Positions 51,438 through 58,222 of a stretch of 58,222 nt of DNA are shown here, one piece after another. The stretch spans positions 1-58,222 of the forward strand of contig NZ_JAFREN010000031.1 of the NCBI RefSeq assembly GCF_017377505.1. The letters run 5' to 3'. Source of the DNA: Enterococcus sp. DIV0212c (lineage in GTDB: Bacteria > Bacillota > Bacilli > Lactobacillales > Enterococcaceae). The translations under genes and the position numbers were made by a program. Numbering within the stretch: position 1 is the stretch's first letter; every line of letters starts with the position of its first letter. Under the pieces are notes generated by a model, which searched no databases, was not told the origin of the DNA, and saw only the letters and a program-made list of their open reading frames with translations.

Positions 51438-52103
51438 TTATTCTTTTTCGTCTTCTATTTCAGTGTCGATCAATTCATTATCGTGATGTAAAAAGTAAAT
51501 CAATGTTTGTAATTCGTTCGTCAAATCTACATTTTGAATCAAAACGTCTGTTGGTGCGACTAAACGAGCAGCTGTAAAGTTCAAGATGCCTTTGACACCA
51601 GCATCAGCCAATTGGCTTACTACTTCTTGTGCTTTTCTAGCTGGCAAAGTCAAAATCGCCACTTCGATTTGCTGTATACGAATTTGTTCCATCATATCAC
51701 TCATTGGATAAACTGGAATTCCGTCGACAATTCTACCAACAATGTCGTCGTTCACATCAAATGCACAACTTACCCGAATGCTGTTACTTTGATGGAATTT
51801 ATATTTCAGTAAGGCACTTCCTAAGTTCCCTACACCGATCAAAGCTACATTAGTAAGTTCATCATCATTCAATGTTTTCGCAAAGAAATTCATCAAATTC
51901 TCTACATCGTAGCCATAACCACGTTTGCCTAATTCGCCAAAATAAGAAAAATCTCGTCGAATCGTCGCGCTATCTACTTGCACTGCATCACTGAGCTCTG
52001 TAGATGAAACTTTATTTTTTCCTGCATCATGCAGAATTCTCAAATAACGATAATATAGGGGAAGGCGTCTTGCCGTTGCTTTTGGAATAATTTGGTCTTT
52101 CAC
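51438..52103 (-). CDS. rex: Redox-sensing repressor Rex
   Basis: Senses the NADH/NAD+ ratio and represses fermentation and respiration genes. 221 residues: winged helix ([34 protein letters not shown]) and Rossmann domain ([15 protein letters not shown]). Starts at GTG (52103) with GGAGGTACGATT. Divergent to the ABC-F gene as in the ydiF-rex neighbourhood of Bacillus. No Rex operator is visible next to it. Confidence 0.96.
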   Translation of the reverse strand: MKDQIIPKATARRLPLYYRYLRILHDAGKNKVSSTELSDAVQVDSATIRRDFSYFGELGKRGYGYDVENLMNFFAKTLNDDELTNVALIGVGNLGSALLKYKFHQSNSIRVSCAFDVNDDIVGRIVDGIPVYPMSDMMEQIRIQQIEVAILTLPARKAQEVVSQLADAGVKGILNFTAARLVAPTDVLIQNVDLTNELQTLIYFLHHDNELIDTEIEDEKE

Positions 52104-52148
52104 AATCGTACCTCCAATACTCTAAATATAGACAAATATCCATCTCTC

Positions 52149-52178
52149 ATGATATCAGTTATTCTAGATAAAAAGCAA
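52149..52178 (-). promoter_or_regulatory. Promoter of rex
   Basis: Minus strand TTGCTT, 18 bp, TATCAT. Confidence 0.55.
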
Positions 52179-52281
52179 TCTTACAGCTCAGGAAAAGAAA
52201 TATTTTTCAAAATTTTTAAAATAATTCTGAAAATTTCTGGATCCCACTCTAGTATAGGTGCTATTTTTAGTTAATTTATGC

Positions 52282-52287
52282 TACACT
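52282..52287 (+). promoter_or_regulatory. -10 box of the ABC-F gene
   Basis: TACACT preceded by TGC, an extended -10; no good -35. ATG at 52319 follows AATGAGGATG. Confidence 0.45.
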
Positions 52288-52318
52288 AAAGTCATTGAAA
52301 TAGAAATGAGGATGCCCC

Positions 52319-54262
52319 ATGATTTTACTCCAAGCAAACCAAATCGCCCGTTATTTCGGTGCAGACACTTTGTTTGAAAACATACAAATGGAGATCAGTA
52401 CAAATAGCCGAATCGCTTTAGTCGGCCGTAATGGTGCTGGTAAATCTACCCTATTAAAAATAATCGCCGGAATTGACGCACCTGATGCCGGTACGATCGC
52501 TAAAAATAAAACAGCCAGCTTGGGATACTTAGCTCAAGATACTGGACTTGATTCTGATAAAACTGTTTGGGATGAGATGCTTGAAGCGTTTGTTGAAGTG
52601 ATCACAATGGAAAAACGAATGCGTGAATTAGAGCTGATCATCAGTGAACTGTTGCCTGATGCTGTAAATTATGAATCTGTGATGAAAGAATACGATCGCT
52701 TGCAGCATGACTTTTCAGAAAAAAATGGTTATGGCTATGAGAATGAAATTCGATCTGTTTTACATGGTTTTGGTTTTAAAGAAGAATTTTACTCAAAACA
52801 TATCAGTACCTTATCCGGTGGTCAAAAAACTCGTTTGGCTTTAGCTCGCATGTTGCTACAAAAACCAGATATTTTAATTCTTGATGAACCAACAAACCAC
52901 TTAGATATTGATACTCTTTCTTGGCTAGAGAATTATTTACCTAGTTATTCTGGTGCTCTTTTGATTGTCTCCCATGACCGTTACTTCTTGGATAAAGTTG
53001 TTACTGAAGTCTACGAAATCAGCCGTCATAAAATGCGTTATTATAAGGGAAATTACTCTAAATATTTAGAGTTAAAAGCAGAACAGTTAACCAGTGAGTG
53101 GAAAGCTTATGAAAAACAACAAACTGAAATCAATAAACTAGAAGATTTTGTTGCTCGCAACTTAGTTAGAGCATCAACAACCAAACGCGCGCAAAGTCGC
53201 CGAAAAACCTTAGAAAAAATGGATCGCCTCGATCGACCTCAAGGAGATGAAAAATCAGCGAATTTCCTATTTGCAATTGAAAAGACATCTGGAAATGTTG
53301 TTTTACAAGTAGAAGATGCAGCAATTGGGTATGACTCTCGTGTTTTATCTGAGCCTGTCTCTTTAGATGTTCGCCGTCAAGAAGCAATTGCTTTAGTCGG
53401 TCCTAATGGAATTGGAAAATCAACTTTACTAAAATCGATCATTGGAACGATTCCCTTCATTAAAGGTGCAGCAACACTTGGAACCAATGTTCAGATTGGT
53501 TATTATGATCAAGAGCAAGCCAACCTTCACGGAACTAAAACGGTTTTAGCGGAGCTTTGGGATGAACACCCTACTACACCTGAAAAGGATATTCGTAACA
53601 TTTTAGGCAGCTTTTTATTTAGCGGAAACGATGTAGAAAAAACAATCCCTCTTTTGAGTGGTGGAGAAAAAGCTCGTGTTGCTCTTGCAAAATTATCGAT
53701 GGATAAAGAAAACTTCTTGATCCTCGATGAACCGACTAACCATTTAGATATTGATAATAAAGAAGTGTTAGAAAATGCTTTGATCGATTATGAAGGAACT
53801 CTTTTATTTGTTTCACATGACCGTTATTTTATTAACCGAATTGCTACAAAAGTAATTGAGCTTTCTGAATCTGGAAGTAAACTGTACCTAGGTGATTATG
53901 ATTACTATTTAGAGAAGAAAAAAGAAGAAGAAGAATTAGCAGCTTTGCTCGCTGAACAATCCTCGACAACGCAAATCGAAACGGCAAAACCAAAAAATGA
54001 TTTCTACCAAAATAAAGAACAGCAAAAAATCTTACGCAATTTAACTCGAAAAATTACACAAATCGAAGAAAACTTAGCAACATTAGACACAACAATCGAT
54101 CAGCTGGAACAATCGATGAGCGATCCAGCGCTAGTAGATGACCACATGAAATTAATGTCTCTAAATGAAGAATTAGAAACCCAGCGCAGTCACCAAGAAG
54201 AATTGCTGACGGAATGGGAAAATCTTAGTTTAGAGCTTGAAGAATTAGAAGAAAAGAATTAA
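52319..54262 (+). CDS. ydiF: ABC-F ATPase (YdiF-like)
   Basis: Soluble translation-factor type ABC protein of 647 residues. Two ATPase domains: GRNGAGKSTLLK with LSGGQKTRLALARML, and GPNGIGKSTLLK with LSGGEKARVALAKLS. An inter-domain linker (about 235-310) rich in charge and a long C-terminal coiled coil (about 540-647) follow. There are no membrane helices. ABC-F proteins act on the ribosome; some give antibiotic resistance, but the YdiF group beside rex is usually housekeeping. No upstream leader peptide of the resistance type is seen. Confidence 0.92.
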   Translation: MILLQANQIARYFGADTLFENIQMEISTNSRIALVGRNGAGKSTLLKIIAGIDAPDAGTIAKNKTASLGYLAQDTGLDSDKTVWDEMLEAFVEVITMEKRMRELELIISELLPDAVNYESVMKEYDRLQHDFSEKNGYGYENEIRSVLHGFGFKEEFYSKHISTLSGGQKTRLALARMLLQKPDILILDEPTNHLDIDTLSWLENYLPSYSGALLIVSHDRYFLDKVVTEVYEISRHKMRYYKGNYSKYLELKAEQLTSEWKAYEKQQTEINKLEDFVARNLVRASTTKRAQSRRKTLEKMDRLDRPQGDEKSANFLFAIEKTSGNVVLQVEDAAIGYDSRVLSEPVSLDVRRQEAIALVGPNGIGKSTLLKSIIGTIPFIKGAATLGTNVQIGYYDQEQANLHGTKTVLAELWDEHPTTPEKDIRNILGSFLFSGNDVEKTIPLLSGGEKARVALAKLSMDKENFLILDEPTNHLDIDNKEVLENALIDYEGTLLFVSHDRYFINRIATKVIELSESGSKLYLGDYDYYLEKKKEEEELAALLAEQSSTTQIETAKPKNDFYQNKEQQKILRNLTRKITQIEENLATLDTTIDQLEQSMSDPALVDDHMKLMSLNEELETQRSHQEELLTEWENLSLELEELEEKN

Positions 54263-54278
54263 CGAAAGGCGGACGATC

Positions 54279-54914
54279 ATGACCTCAAAACGTATGAATG
54301 TGACGAAACCAAAGTATCAGCAAATAGCTGTTGATGTCGCAGCTAAAATCGCTGATCAAACATTTACGGTCGGTGATAAAATCCATGCCCGGTCTACTCT
54401 TGCTAATAAATATAGCGTTTCTCCTGAAACAGCTCGCAAAGCAATCAGCGTGTTAGTTGATTTAGAAATCGTCCAAGCAAAGCACGGCAGCGGATTTTAT
54501 GTTCATTCCATGGAAAAAGCCAAGCTTTTTGTTGATCAATACCAAGATGTTCAATCGATTCATGATTTAAAAGACGATCTGATCAGTAGTGTAAAAAAAC
54601 AAAAAGAAGAATTAAGTCACTTCTCAGAAATATTAGATAAACTAGTTGATCAAACGAAACGTTTTGACTCTTTCAATCCGCTTAATCCTGTAACATTCAC
54701 ATTAACAAACGACGCTTCTCATCTAGAGATGACGATCAGCGAATTGAATTTATGGCAAAGTACATCTGCTACTTTGATTGCAATCAAACATGGCGATGAA
54801 TTATTGGTATCACCTGGTCCATATGCCAAACTTACTGCTGGCGATACGATTTATTTTGTCGGTCATGAATCAACATTGCAGCGAGTTCAGAATTTTTTCT
54901 ATCCGAATTCATAA
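54279..54914 (+). CDS. busR: BusR: c-di-AMP-responsive GntR/RCK_C repressor
   Basis: 211 residues: GntR winged helix (about 12-78, RSTLANKYSVSPETARKAISVL), coiled coil (about 85-130) and a TrkA-C (RCK_C) domain (about 135-207, LEMTISELNL and LLVSPGPYAKLTAGDTIYFVG). In Lactococcus and Streptococcus, BusR binds c-di-AMP and represses the glycine-betaine transporter busA. Here busA follows downstream with a matching bipartite operator. Starts 16 bp after the ABC-F stop, so it may share that transcript; ends with its own terminator. Confidence 0.93.
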   Translation: MTSKRMNVTKPKYQQIAVDVAAKIADQTFTVGDKIHARSTLANKYSVSPETARKAISVLVDLEIVQAKHGSGFYVHSMEKAKLFVDQYQDVQSIHDLKDDLISSVKKQKEELSHFSEILDKLVDQTKRFDSFNPLNPVTFTLTNDASHLEMTISELNLWQSTSATLIAIKHGDELLVSPGPYAKLTAGDTIYFVGHESTLQRVQNFFYPNS

Positions 54915-54915
54915 T

Positions 54916-54963
54916 AAAAGAAGAACGATCAAACAGATTAATGTTTGACTGTTCTTCTTTTTT
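54916..54963 (+). terminator. Terminator after busR
   Basis: AAAAGAAGAAC...CAAAC pairs with GTTTG...GTTCTTCTTTT, then T. Confidence 0.88.
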
Positions 54964-54986
54964 GATTCTCCCAACATGCCACGAAT

Positions 54987-55015
54987 TTGACAAAGTGACT
55001 ACACGATGTTAACCT
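54987..55015 (+). promoter_or_regulatory. Promoter of busAA-busAB
   Basis: TTGACA, 17 bp, TAACCT with TG one base ahead (extended -10). The spacing fits; the -10 itself is weak. It lies inside the BusR operator. Confidence 0.6.
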
Positions 55016-55029
55016 AGAATGGTCACTTT
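54992..55029. promoter_or_regulatory. Bipartite BusR operator
   Basis: AAAGTGAC at 54992-54999 and its exact complement GTCACTTT at 55022-55029 are separated by exactly 22 bp, the architecture described for BusR sites. The arms straddle the -35 edge and start-site side of the busA promoter. Confidence 0.88.
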
Positions 55030-55307
55030 TTTACAGAAAAGAAAATGATTTTCTTTACATGTGAATAAGTTTTAGCGCTGTAGCTGATAAAAATAGCGTT
55101 TGTAGCTATTTAGTTTTGAAGGCTAGCCTTTCGAGAAAAAAACTGAACGAGCCTGCTCAGCTTTTATTGTTATCTAGCTTCACGAGCTAGTCTCTCCGGA
55201 AAAAGATAAAATCCGATTGTGGCAAAAAACGCCACATTCTGATTGTCCTATTTTCCTGTCGAGACTAACGAGCTCGTTCAGCTTTTAAAATAAGGAGGAA
55301 TTTTGTT
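55030..55307 (+). other. Long structured leader of busAA
   Basis: About 278 nt without a gene. CTGAACGAGC near 55143 can pair with GCTCGTTCAG near 55271, enclosing smaller stems (CTAGCT/AGCTAG near 55174-55190; TGTGGC/GCCACA near 55219-55236). Part of the sequence belongs to the dispersed repeat also seen at 27230 and 42719. An AAGGAGGA ribosome site follows. It does not match the known c-di-AMP riboswitch in any way I can see. Confidence 0.55.
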
Positions 55308-56498
55308 TTGCCCAAAGTACAAGTCTCGCACTTAACAAAAATATTCGGTAAAAAATCAAAACAAGCACTGGATATGATCAAAGAAAATAAAGATAAAACC
55401 GAAATTTTGAAAAAAACTGGCGCAACTGTCGGTGTTTACGATGTGAATTTCGAAGTTGAAGAAGGTGAAATCTTTGTAATCATGGGTCTTTCTGGTAGTG
55501 GAAAATCAACGTTGATTCGTTTATTGAATCGCTTGATTGAACCAACTTCTGGAAATATTTTTATCGATAATCAAGATATCTCAAAATTAGACAAAGAAGG
55601 TCTTAGAGAAGTTCGTCGTAACAAGATGAGCATGGTTTTCCAAAATTTTGGTCTCTTCCCTCATCGCACGATCTTAGAAAACACAGAATATGGATTAGAA
55701 GTTCGTGGCGTTCCTAAAGAAGAACGTACTGCAAAAGCAGAACAAGCTTTAGAAAATTCAAGCTTACTAGCATTTAAAGATCAGTTTCCTAATCAGTTAT
55801 CTGGTGGGATGCAACAACGTGTTGGGTTAGCCAGAGCCTTAGCCAATGATCCTGAGATTTTATTGATGGATGAAGCCTTTTCTGCTCTAGATCCATTGAT
55901 TCGTCGGGAAATGCAAGATGAGTTAGTCGATTTACAAGAGAACGTGAAAAAGACGATCATCTTTATCACGCATGATTTAAATGAAGCTTTACGTATTGGT
56001 GATCGCATCGCCTTGATGAAAGATGGTCAAATTATGCAAATCGGTACGGGTGAAGAAATTTTAACAAATCCAGCCAATGATTATGTTCGTACTTTCGTTG
56101 AAGATGTGGATCGTTCAAAAGTGTTAACTGCTCAAAATATCATGGTTCCTGCACTAACAACAAATATCGAAATCGATGGCCCAACGGTTGCATTAACTCG
56201 TATGCGCCAAGAAGAAGTCAGTATGCTTTTAGCGGTTGATAAAAAACGTCAATTAAAAGGTGTCGTTCGAGCAGAACGTGCTTTAGAAGCGCGTAAAGCA
56301 GGAAAACCATTAACTGACTATGTGGATACAGATATCACTTCAATCGACAAAGATATGCTCGTCAATGATATTTTCCCGATCATCTATGATTCACCTACGC
56401 CAGTTGCCGTAACAGACAACAATAAATTGCTTGGTGTTGTTATTCGAGGCAGCGTTCTTGAAGCATTAGCAGAAACAGAGGTGAATATCAATGAATAA
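55308..56498 (+). CDS. busAA: Glycine-betaine ABC transporter ATPase with CBS domains
   Basis: ATP-binding subunit of the OpuA/BusA osmoprotectant importer, 396 residues. Walker [14 protein letters not shown] (about 60-72), signature [15 protein letters not shown], Walker [16 protein letters not shown], and tandem CBS domains (about 275-396), the part that senses ionic strength and c-di-AMP in OpuA. Starts at TTG (55308) with AAGGAGGA. Overlaps busAB by 8 bp. Controlled by BusR upstream. Confidence 0.95.
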   Translation: MPKVQVSHLTKIFGKKSKQALDMIKENKDKTEILKKTGATVGVYDVNFEVEEGEIFVIMGLSGSGKSTLIRLLNRLIEPTSGNIFIDNQDISKLDKEGLREVRRNKMSMVFQNFGLFPHRTILENTEYGLEVRGVPKEERTAKAEQALENSSLLAFKDQFPNQLSGGMQQRVGLARALANDPEILLMDEAFSALDPLIRREMQDELVDLQENVKKTIIFITHDLNEALRIGDRIALMKDGQIMQIGTGEEILTNPANDYVRTFVEDVDRSKVLTAQNIMVPALTTNIEIDGPTVALTRMRQEEVSMLLAVDKKRQLKGVVRAERALEARKAGKPLTDYVDTDITSIDKDMLVNDIFPIIYDSPTPVAVTDNNKLLGVVIRGSVLEALAETEVNINE

Positions 56499-58206
56499 TT
56501 ATCAATTACCAGTAGCAAGTTGGGTCGAAACGATCACAGAATGGATGACGAATACTTTTTCAGGAGTTTTCAGTTTCTTCCAATCAACAGGTCAAAGTCT
56601 AATGGACGGAATCACTTCCCTATTAGTTGCGATTCCACCATTCCTATTTATCATTCTATTAACAGCCATTGCATTCTTTATTTCAAATAAGAAAATCGGT
56701 TTAAGTTTATTTACATTGATTGGTTTACTTTTCATTTATAACCAAAATTTATGGACTGATTTAATGAGTACCGTGACTTTAGTTTTACTATCGAGTGTAG
56801 TTTCTATTGTTATCGGTGTACCACTTGGAATTTTAATGGCAAAAAGTAATAAAGCGCAAAGTATTATTACCCCTATTTTAGATTTCATGCAAACTATGCC
56901 AGGATTTGTTTATTTGATTCCTGCAGTCGCATTTTTCGGAATCGGTATGGTTCCCGGGGTCTTTGCCTCAGTAATTTTCGCATTACCACCTACCGTTCGT
57001 TTTACTAATCTTGGGATTCGCCAAGTACCAAAAGAATTGGTTGAAGCTTCTGATTCATTCGGTAGCACAGGCTGGCAAAAATTATTCAAACTTGAATTAC
57101 CATTAGCTAAAAATACAATTATGGCCGGTGTCAATCAAACAACAATGCTTGCACTTTCTATGGTCGTTATCGCATCAATGATCGGAGCCCCTGGTCTTGG
57201 TCGCGGCGTTCTTTCTGCCTTACAACGTGCCCAAGTCGGAAATGGTTTTGTTAATGGTGTTGCCCTAGTTATTCTAGCAATCATCATCGACCGTTTTACT
57301 CAAAATTTAAATAAGAAAAAAACAGCTCCAGCAAAATCAAAATTTTCTAAAAAACAAAAAATTGGCGGAACTGTGATTGCCGTTGTAGCAATCATCGCTT
57401 TGATTGGTGGTTCTACGCTTTTCACTTCTGCTAAAAATGAAGAAAAAAATATTTCACTTTCTTATGTAGAATGGGATACAGAAGTCGCTTCTACTCATGT
57501 AGTTGGTGAAGTATTGAAAGATATCGGCTATAACGTATCTTTAACACCTTTAGATAATGCTATTATGTGGGAATCAATCTCAAAAGGTGAAACAGATGCA
57601 ATGGTTGCAGCCTGGCTTCCTGGTACTCACGGTGAGCAATACAAACAATACAAAGATAAAGTGGAAGACTTAGGTGAAAATCTAAAAGGTGCTAAACTTG
57701 GCATCGTTGTTCCTCAATATATGGATGTTAACTCGATTGAAGATTTAAAAAATCAAGCGGGTAAAAAAATTACTGGGATCGAACCTGGTGCCGGTGTTGT
57801 AGCTGCCGCTGAAAAAACGCAAAAAGCGTATAACAACTTATCTGATTGGTCTGTTGAAACCTCTTCTTCTGGTGCGATGACTGTCGCTCTTGGACAAGCT
57901 ATCAAAAATAAAGAAGAGATTGTTATTACTGGTTGGTCTCCTCACTGGATGTTTGCTAAATATGATCTTAAATATTTAGAAGATCCAAAAGGTACTATGG
58001 GAACTGAAGAAGCAATTCATACAATGGCTAGAAAAGGATTGGAAAAAGAAAATCCTGAAGCTTATAATGTATTGAAAAACTTCCATTGGACAAAAGAAGA
58101 CATGGAATCAGTTATGTTAGAAATCAACAATGGAACAGAACCAACACAAGCCGCTAGAGACTGGATCGATAGTCATTCAAAAGAAGTAGCTGAGTGGAAA
58201 AAATAA
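56491..58206 (+). CDS. busAB: Glycine-betaine ABC transporter permease fused to binding protein
   Basis: 571 residues. The N-terminal permease part (about 1-285) has membrane helices and the EAA-like loop [25 protein letters not shown]; the C-terminal part (about 315-571) is an OpuAC-type binding domain with aromatic cage regions [16 protein letters not shown] and [13 protein letters not shown] membrane segment near 290-312 joins them. Fused permease-binding subunits are the OpuA/BusA hallmark. Ends 16 bp before the window end, so its terminator is not visible. Confidence 0.95.
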   Translation: MNNYQLPVASWVETITEWMTNTFSGVFSFFQSTGQSLMDGITSLLVAIPPFLFIILLTAIAFFISNKKIGLSLFTLIGLLFIYNQNLWTDLMSTVTLVLLSSVVSIVIGVPLGILMAKSNKAQSIITPILDFMQTMPGFVYLIPAVAFFGIGMVPGVFASVIFALPPTVRFTNLGIRQVPKELVEASDSFGSTGWQKLFKLELPLAKNTIMAGVNQTTMLALSMVVIASMIGAPGLGRGVLSALQRAQVGNGFVNGVALVILAIIIDRFTQNLNKKKTAPAKSKFSKKQKIGGTVIAVVAIIALIGGSTLFTSAKNEEKNISLSYVEWDTEVASTHVVGEVLKDIGYNVSLTPLDNAIMWESISKGETDAMVAAWLPGTHGEQYKQYKDKVEDLGENLKGAKLGIVVPQYMDVNSIEDLKNQAGKKITGIEPGAGVVAAAEKTQKAYNNLSDWSVETSSSGAMTVALGQAIKNKEEIVITGWSPHWMFAKYDLKYLEDPKGTMGTEEAIHTMARKGLEKENPEAYNVLKNFHWTKEDMESVMLEINNGTEPTQAARDWIDSHSKEVAEWKK

Positions 58207-58222
58207 TGAAAAGTGCTGACCG

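Noticed and set aside
52220..52234. CodY-like box upstream of rex
   Set aside because: Matches only about 12 of 15 positions in an AT-rich stretch and lies well upstream of the rex promoter.
55030..55307. c-di-AMP riboswitch in the busA leader
   Set aside because: The conserved cores of the ydaO-type riboswitch were not recognised; the leader is better described as unassigned structure plus repeat.

Overview
The window looks like chromosome of a low-GC Firmicute, most likely an Enterococcus of the E. faecalis-like group. The clues are a complete F-type ATP synthase operon ending in ywzB (DUF1146), murA and epuA; secG-est-rnr-smpB; pncB-nadE; a CIRCE-controlled groES-groEL; rex beside a YdiF-like ABC-F gene; and busR-busAA-busAB. 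Sortase-type surface proteins, PTS genes and catabolite-control sites fit the same picture. The genus call is inference from gene content and order; no 16S gene is present.

Region 0-8.3 kb: a licT-bglP-bglA beta-glucoside operon (minus strand) with two antiterminator (RAT)/terminator switches, a rhodanese-fold protein without its catalytic cysteine, an azoreductase, an AI-2E-family membrane protein coupled to an orphan glucitol-IIA-like protein lacking the phospho-histidine, and a secreted 3D-domain wall protein. Region 8.7-18 kb: epuA, murA, ywzB and atpBEFHAGDC, all minus strand. A 78-bp tandem repeat lies between atpE and atpF. Region 18-23 kb: smpB, rnr, esterase and secG, then a small iron-sulfur/GNAT cluster with a Fur-like box. 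Region 23-29 kb: a CtpE-like P-type ATPase, an isolated CRISPR array with type I-C-like repeats and no cas genes in view, and the NAD salvage pair pncB-nadE.

Region 29-34 kb: GtrA, DUF1827-like, a TipA-like MerR regulator with its own 19-bp-spacer promoter, an unrecognised membrane protein, a HAD phosphatase and a TraX-like protein. Region 34-44 kb: a 1753-residue wall-anchored subtilisin-like protease, then a plus-strand gluconate module (GntR regulator, 6-phosphogluconate dehydrogenase, gluconokinase, gluconate permease) with a cre overlapping its promoter and a palindromic operator. Region 44.2-48.2 kb: an AT-rich insert-like segment bounded by a partial copy of the groEL 3' end. It carries a tRNA-like sequence, a 45-residue ORF and a SpaA/CnaB-repeat surface protein with an unusual LPSMG sorting signal.

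Region 48.2-58.2 kb: groEL, groES, two small membrane-protein genes (one a CPBP protease), rex, ABC-F, and the c-di-AMP-type osmoregulator busR facing its target glycine-betaine transporter. A textbook bipartite BusR operator (two 8-bp arms, exactly 22 bp apart) sits over the busA promoter, followed by a long, structured leader.

The least-explained items are the isolated CRISPR array, the atpE-atpF minisatellite, the groEL-end island with its tRNA-like element, and a dispersed hairpin repeat seen in at least three intergenic spaces.
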